The notes below the pieces were generated by a model that was given only the letters and a program-made list of their open reading frames with translations, was not told the DNA's origin and searched no databases. Below are positions 60,463-64,000 of a DNA stretch of 64,000 nucleotides, piece after piece (the first letter of the stretch is position 1; every line of letters begins with the position of its first letter). Source of the stretch: Mycolicibacterium aromaticivorans JS19b1 = JCM 16368. GTDB lineage: Bacteria; Actinomycetota; Actinomycetes; Mycobacteriales; Mycobacteriaceae. The DNA is taken from positions 62,001 through 126,000 of the forward strand of contig NZ_JALN02000002.1 in NCBI RefSeq assembly GCF_000559085.1, written 5' to 3'. A program made the position numbers and the translations under genes.

Positions 60463-60519
60463 ATGAATACAACACATACGAATATCGACACTCCGCCAGT
60501 CAGCCTGACCGCCGCCTGA
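60463..60519 (+). CDS. 18-residue leader peptide
   Basis: ATG 60463 directly behind AGAGGAGGAA reads MNTTHTNIDTPPVSLTAA and stops, 27 bp before the next gene. The strong RBS with a weak one on the next gene suggests coupling or attenuation. Confidence 0.4.
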   Translation: MNTTHTNIDTPPVSLTAA

Positions 60520-60545
60520 ACCAACCAGACATCCCGGAAGCCGCC

Positions 60546-60836
60546 ATGTATCAGCTCACGATCGCCACCGACGAGGGCGCGCGCACAACCTCCCACGCCA
60601 ATCCCGCTCAGGCCGGCCGCGCACTGCTCGACTACGCGATCCAGGCTGATCTCTACCTGCACGGCGACCACCGCACCAGCGACCAGCTCTGCAGCGCAAC
60701 GAATCCGGCCGTCATCACCCTTGTCCGGCTCGACGCCGGCGGCGGCCCACCGAGGTGCGTAGGCACCGCCACCATCACTGCGACGGTGACCGTCGCCCCA
60801 ACCACCAACAACTTGACGGGAGCTGCCGCGTCATGA
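60546..60836 (+). CDS. Small hypothetical protein before the DnaB-like gene
   Basis: 96 residues from ATG 60546: MYQLTIATDEGARTTSHANP, RALLDYAIQADLYLHGDHRT. A beta-rich small domain; family not recognised. The next gene overlaps its stop by 4 bp. Confidence 0.66.
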   Translation: MYQLTIATDEGARTTSHANPAQAGRALLDYAIQADLYLHGDHRTSDQLCSATNPAVITLVRLDAGGGPPRCVGTATITATVTVAPTTNNLTGAAAS

Positions 60837-61447
60837 CCGCCGCCCTTCGCCACACCCTGCACCTGGTCCCCGCCGCCGACTCACTGGCCGAGACGCCCGA
60901 GCAAGCCGATGCGTTCCTCGCCGAAAGCGTTGTGCAGCAATGGCAGCCCGAACACCAGTTCATCGGCGCACTGCTCTACCTGTCGGCCGACGAGGCGCGG
61001 CCGCTGCTGGATCTCGTGCCCGACACCGCGATCGCCAAGCCCGTCGCCCGCTGGGCCTACGAGTTGATCCGCCGCCTAGTCGACGACGAGGAAAAGCCCG
61101 ACCCGGTCAGCGTCCTGGCCGCCGGCAAACGCCATTCCGCCCGCCACGCCCTGTGCCCCGACGATCCGCCCACCGATACACGGCTCAAGCAGCTCGCGCT
61201 GTACCTCGTCGACGCCTACACCCAGAACATCAGTGCCGCGCTGGCCAGCAGCCTGGCCCGCCAGGTCCTCGACGACGCGTACCGCCGCGCCTTCGGCGTA
61301 CTCGGCCAACGCATGCAGCAGCTCGCTGAAACCGACATCGACCGCGGTGAACTGACCGACCAATTCGGCCTCATCCGCGAAGAACTCGCCGACTTGTGGC
61401 GCCGCGGGGAAGCCGCCGCCAAGCTGTCCACCGGCGGTGCCCGATGA
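60833..61447 (+). CDS. DnaB-helicase N-terminal-like protein
   Basis: 204 residues from ATG 60833. FIGALLYLSADEARPLLDLV, WAYELIRRLVDDEEKPDPV and YTQNISAALASSLARQV match the helical N-terminal domain of DnaB replicative helicases. There is no RecA-like motor. It may mark DnaB or DnaG binding on plasmid replication DNA, or modify loading (inference). Couples to the next small gene. Confidence 0.82.
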   Translation: MTAALRHTLHLVPAADSLAETPEQADAFLAESVVQQWQPEHQFIGALLYLSADEARPLLDLVPDTAIAKPVARWAYELIRRLVDDEEKPDPVSVLAAGKRHSARHALCPDDPPTDTRLKQLALYLVDAYTQNISAALASSLARQVLDDAYRRAFGVLGQRMQQLAETDIDRGELTDQFGLIREELADLWRRGEAAAKLSTGGAR

Positions 61448-61581
61448 TCCTGCGCCGCGCCCTTCTGTCCGCCGGCACGCTCGACCAGCGGGCTGGTGCC
61501 TCCGCTGCCGGCCGCATCCAGCACCAAGGCCATTCGGCAGTTCTGGCCGCCGCCTGGATAAGCACTGAACAACCGCGCTGA
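61444..61581 (+). CDS. Small Arg-rich protein, possible
   Basis: 45 residues from ATG 61444, overlapping the previous stop by 4 bp: MILRRALLSAGTLDQRAGAS. No family known. Confidence 0.4.
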   Translation: MILRRALLSAGTLDQRAGASAAGRIQHQGHSAVLAAAWISTEQPR

Positions 61582-61661
61582 ACGCAGCGCTGAACGGCGT
61601 CTTCGCTCGGCCTGACCACCAGGTCACCGCACGTATCTCCGGCGAGAAGGAACTGCTCACC

Positions 61662-62327
61662 ATGAAACCGACCACGGTCGTCACCACCGCCATCGCGGTT
61701 GCCGCTTCATTGCTCGTCCAGGCCCCCGCCGCGGCGGCCATGCCAACAACGATCAGTCCCGGCGACCGCATCGACTACGTGACCGACGACGGCTCAGCAT
61801 CCTTTTGCACCACCGGATACGTCTACACCGGCACCAACGGCCACGCGTACGCGATTACCGCAGGGCACTGTCAAACCGATGAATCAGGTCGCGTCGTTCA
61901 GGAAAGTTCGGGCGCCACCGGACGATTCGTCAACACCGTGGTCGCACCACCACGTTCAGGCGGACCCGACTACGGCCTGATCGACTTCGGGCCGCGGGTG
62001 ACTACCCGGCCCGCAGCCAACGTCGTTACCTTCGCGGCCGGCGGACCAACCCCGCTCATCGAGGTTGGCCAGACCGTCTGCCATCTCGGTGTCTCCAGCG
62101 GCCGGCACTGCGGCACCGTCGCGTACAGCTACGGCGACGATCAGTTCATGACCACCGACATGCCCGCCAGCGTCCCCGGAGATTCCGGCGGCCCTGTCTG
62201 GGTGACCGACGACGACGGCCAGGCCCACATCATCGGGATCTGGCTGGGTGAAAAGACCAGCGCCGACACCAGCCGCCGCTACGGCCGCTTCGCGAGCCTG
62301 CGCGCCGCGCTGGACATTCTCACCTGA
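61662..62327 (+). CDS. Secreted trypsin-like serine protease (S1)
   Basis: 221 residues. Signal peptide ends near APAAAA. Catalytic triad: His in YAITAGHC, Asp in GPDYGLIDF, Ser in VPGDSGGPVW. Cys pairs in GHC and TVCHLGVSSGRHC suggest disulfides. Acts outside the cell. RBS GAGAAGGA. A host or envelope protein is a possible substrate. Nearest relatives are streptogrisin-like plasmid or phage proteases. Confidence 0.92.
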   Translation: MKPTTVVTTAIAVAASLLVQAPAAAAMPTTISPGDRIDYVTDDGSASFCTTGYVYTGTNGHAYAITAGHCQTDESGRVVQESSGATGRFVNTVVAPPRSGGPDYGLIDFGPRVTTRPAANVVTFAAGGPTPLIEVGQTVCHLGVSSGRHCGTVAYSYGDDQFMTTDMPASVPGDSGGPVWVTDDDGQAHIIGIWLGEKTSADTSRRYGRFASLRAALDILT

Positions 62328-62331
62328 GCGA

Positions 62332-62475
62332 TCACAACTCCACTGGCGCGGCCGGCCACACCACGTCGACACACGCCCCGGCCCCAGCCGGGGCGCCGTC
62401 GACCAACCACGCCAGACACCGCGTCGCCGCGGTCCCGCCACCCTCGACGAGCGCGCGCACCAATTCGGATTCCAT
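62332..62475 (-). CDS. Small leftward hypothetical protein
   Basis: 47 residues from ATG 62475, MESELVRALVEGGGTAATRC, with strong GC3 bias. It is convergent with the protease, and its RBS is weak. Possibly leaderless. The bases from 62476 to 62570 hold its promoter only. Confidence 0.42.
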   Translation of the reverse strand: MESELVRALVEGGGTAATRCLAWLVDGAPAGAGACVDVVWPAAPVEL

Positions 62476-62579
62476 CAGCCCAGTATGACCGCCGCGGCCC
62501 GCTCCGCGCGGTGCCCTCAGCGCCTCACTGCAGCCCGGCGATCCCATGGCTGGCGATCCCAACCGGCTGCAGTCAGAGA

Positions 62580-62880
62580 TCGCGCCTGCGGCGCACCTGG
62601 CCGCCTCCCGGCGGCCACCGTCCGCAGCCCCTCACCTTTAAACCGTTAGCAGGGGTCGCAAGCGTAGTCGGCCGGGGGCCCGAGACGTCAACCCACGCCC
62701 GGCGCTGGTGCCGGCGGCGGAGGACATGTGCGGCCCCATCAGCTCGCTGCCGCTCGCGGGCCACACATCCGCCGGCACCACCACCGGACTCTTCGGGGTT
62801 GACGTCCCACCCTCACCCGATTCCCCCGCACCCCAGCGCTAACCGGCGCACTCAACACCTTCTGAAACGGACAACAACCA
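62580..62880 (+). repeat. Duplicated hairpin leader, copy A, upstream of gene 62881
   Basis: Shares with copy B a 5' block around CCCCTCACCTTTAA (62627-62642), a GGACTCTTCGGG box (62786-62797), and CCCCAGCGCTAACCGG with CGCACTCAACACC (62831-62859), then an ATG 22 bp on. Between the first two lies a large hairpin with arms GGTGCCGGCGG (62707-62717) and CCGCCGGCACC (62769-62779), with an inner pair TGTG-GGCC/GGCC-CACA. Confidence 0.65.
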
Positions 62881-63131
62881 TGACCGCCATCCTCGCCGCC
62901 GAAGCCGTCGCCCTCAGCACCACACACAGCCTGGCCATGGCCCGCGCAGACATCCACAGCGCCGTCAACGCCGACGACACCCACCGTCGCCGCCAGTACG
63001 CCCTCTCAGCCCGCGACAACGCCATCACCGTCCTCCTTGAGCCGACCAGCCAGCCCAGCGAACGCGAATACGCCGAGTACTACCTCGCCGACGCCGAAGA
63101 CATCATCGCCGCAACCGCGCCCGTCGAATAG
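62881..63131 (+). CDS. Small hypothetical protein after duplicated leader A
   Basis: 83 residues. Reads MTAILAAEAVALSTTHSLAM, ADDTHRRRQYALSARDNAIT, and YAEYYLADAEDIIAATAP. Helical, no family. The leader before it is repeated before another gene presumed to begin just outside the window. Confidence 0.6.
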
Positions 63132-63151
63132 CCCTCCATCCCAGCAACTCT

Positions 63152-63182
63152 GGCCGGGCCGCCGCACTCAGGTGGCCCGGCC
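63152..63182 (+). terminator. Hairpin after gene 62881
   Basis: GGCCGGGCC (63152-63160) pairs with GGCCCGGCC (63174-63182). No T-run, but typical for mycobacterial terminators. Confidence 0.55.
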
Positions 63183-63226
63183 AACAGATCAAACCCTCTA
63201 TCCTCACCACAGAAAGGATCACCACC

Positions 63227-63589
63227 ATGGTCGACAAGGACTACGCATCAGCCTGGCAATTCATCGACACCGAAGGACGCCCACGGCAACTGCGCTTCCG
63301 CATGAACTTCGCACCGGCTGGCGACCCCCGAACCTTCGACGGCACTGGCCAACTCGTCGCCGCCATCGCAGACGACAGCCGGCCCGACAACTTCCACGAA
63401 ATCCCGATCAGCCGAGCTGACGTCGACGAGGACGCCGTCGATGCCGCCCTCGACGGCTGGGAAGACTGGGCACTGCTCTACCACGAGAATGACTACAGCG
63501 ACTGCTGGATCAGCCTCGATGCCATCCAAGCCCGCATCAACGCCGCCGGCCTCGGCATCGACACCGACCCGCCACCGAGCGACACATAG
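63227..63589 (+). CDS. Small acidic hypothetical protein
   Basis: 120 residues, GAAAGGATC before ATG. SAWQFIDTEGRPRQLRFRMN, WALLYHENDYSDCWISL. Rich in Asp/Glu; might be a plasmid-encoded DNA-mimic or accessory protein, purely as a guess. No family recognised. A canonical terminator follows. Confidence 0.72.
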   Translation: MVDKDYASAWQFIDTEGRPRQLRFRMNFAPAGDPRTFDGTGQLVAAIADDSRPDNFHEIPISRADVDEDAVDAALDGWEDWALLYHENDYSDCWISLDAIQARINAAGLGIDTDPPPSDT

Positions 63590-63602
63590 CACCCCCTGGA
63601 CA

Positions 63603-63640
63603 GGGGTCCGTCTGGCACTCGCCAGGCGGGCCCCTTTTTT
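63603..63640 (+). terminator. Rho-independent terminator
   Basis: A 14-bp stem (63603-63616 with 63621-63634, one or two G-T pairs), ACTC loop, and a run of six T (63635-63640). Confidence 0.9.
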
Positions 63641-63687
63641 CGTCCGGCCGCGAAATCGCGCGCTGGGACGACTGGCCCACCGCCGAG

Positions 63688-64000
63688 CGCGCCTGCGGCG
63701 CGGATGGCCACCTGGCGGCGGCCGTATCCGTAGCCCCTCACCTTTAACCGTTCAGCTGGGCCCCAAGTATGACCGACCGGGACCCGTCACGCGCCAGCCA
63801 CGCCCGCGCCGAACTACGCAGGCCGAGTGACCCTTTCGGCCCAACCGTTGTCAATCCCCCAGGCGCTGCGCGCGAGGATTGACCCGGGGCCGAAAGCCCT
63901 GCTCCGTCCGCCACGGACTCTTCGGGCTTGCGCGCGCCACCCCGCCGGTCCCCCCAACCCCAGCGCTAACCGGCGCACTCAACACCACCCGAACGGGAGA
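63688..64000 (+). repeat. Duplicated hairpin leader, copy B, running to the window edge
   Basis: Carries the same ordered boxes as copy A: CCCCTCACCTTTAA (63734-63747), GGACTCTTCGGG (63915-63926), CCCCAGCGCTAACCGG (63958 on). Its hairpin has different sequence: arms CTTTCGGCCC (63833-63842) with GGGCCGAAAG (63887-63896), and GTCAATCC (63850-63857) with GGATTGAC (63876-63883). Downstream gene is expected just past base 64000. Confidence 0.65.

Noticed and set aside
62511..63131. 206-codon frame starting at 62511
   Set aside because: It would run through the duplicated leader; the ATG at 62881 follows conserved boxes and fits the codon bias.

Overview
This window is high-GC actinobacterial DNA, almost certainly from a Mycobacterium (Mycolicibacterium) species. 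The CtaD, CtaE, L,D-transpeptidase, WhiB, BlaI and IdeR-box features are all mycobacterial in type. No ribosomal or other core housekeeping block is present. It has two copies of a metal ATPase (one cut by the window edge), many IS remnants, a ParB-like protein, a DarB-like methylase/helicase, a DnaB-like helicase domain and many small orphan genes. Together these point to a large plasmid or integrated plasmid-like island. That placement is inference, because no relaxase, T4SS or ParA is in view.

Region 1 (1-13.2 kb) is an envelope and respiration block. It holds a truncated P1B ATPase, ctaD, an M23 peptidase gene split by an IS256-family element, a BlaI-type repressor with an M56 peptidase, an L,D-transpeptidase, a CopC-like protein, a DsbA-like thioredoxin and ctaE. 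A shared 23-bp dyad (TCTACG...TACGTA) lies before ctaD, the transpeptidase, the DsbA-like gene and ctaE. It suggests one BlaI-type regulon joining cell-wall crosslinking to the terminal oxidase. Region 2 (9.7-16.4 kb) is a mobile-element graveyard: a group II intron inside an IS110 gene, itself inside an IS3 orfA, plus IS701-type and other remnants. Region 3 (16.4-22.9 kb) is an iron-uptake operon: Fbp-type ferric ABC transporter translationally coupled to an acyl ligase-carrier-acyltransferase protein, behind two IdeR/DtxR boxes. Region 4 (22.9-34.5 kb) holds broken LtrA, CDF, IS1380 and ctaD genes, then a metal-stress block of CDF exporter, UspA, P1B-4 ATPase, CsoR-type boxes, an enolase and an FAD-dependent enzyme.

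Region 5 (34.5-53.6 kb) is plasmid backbone. Its centre is a leftward operon with mostly 4-bp overlaps, running from a WhiB protein through winged-helix-like, cupin, hypothetical and alpha/beta-hydrolase genes to a huge DNA methylase/helicase. Flanking genes include an XRE regulator, peptidoglycan hydrolases, a GIY-YIG-like protein, a possible Imm61 protein and a nuclease. Region 6 (53.6-64 kb) has a structured leader before a parB-like gene, then nrdH, then a four-gene recombinase cassette with an apparently degenerate partner carrying seven zinc ribbons. It ends with a DnaB-like helicase domain, a secreted S1 protease, and a duplicated leader whose hairpin is kept while its sequence changes.

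Several genes carry single-base frameshifts (group II RT, LtrA, nuclease, and a clear homopolymer case near 44.0 kb). Some may be assembly errors rather than real decay.
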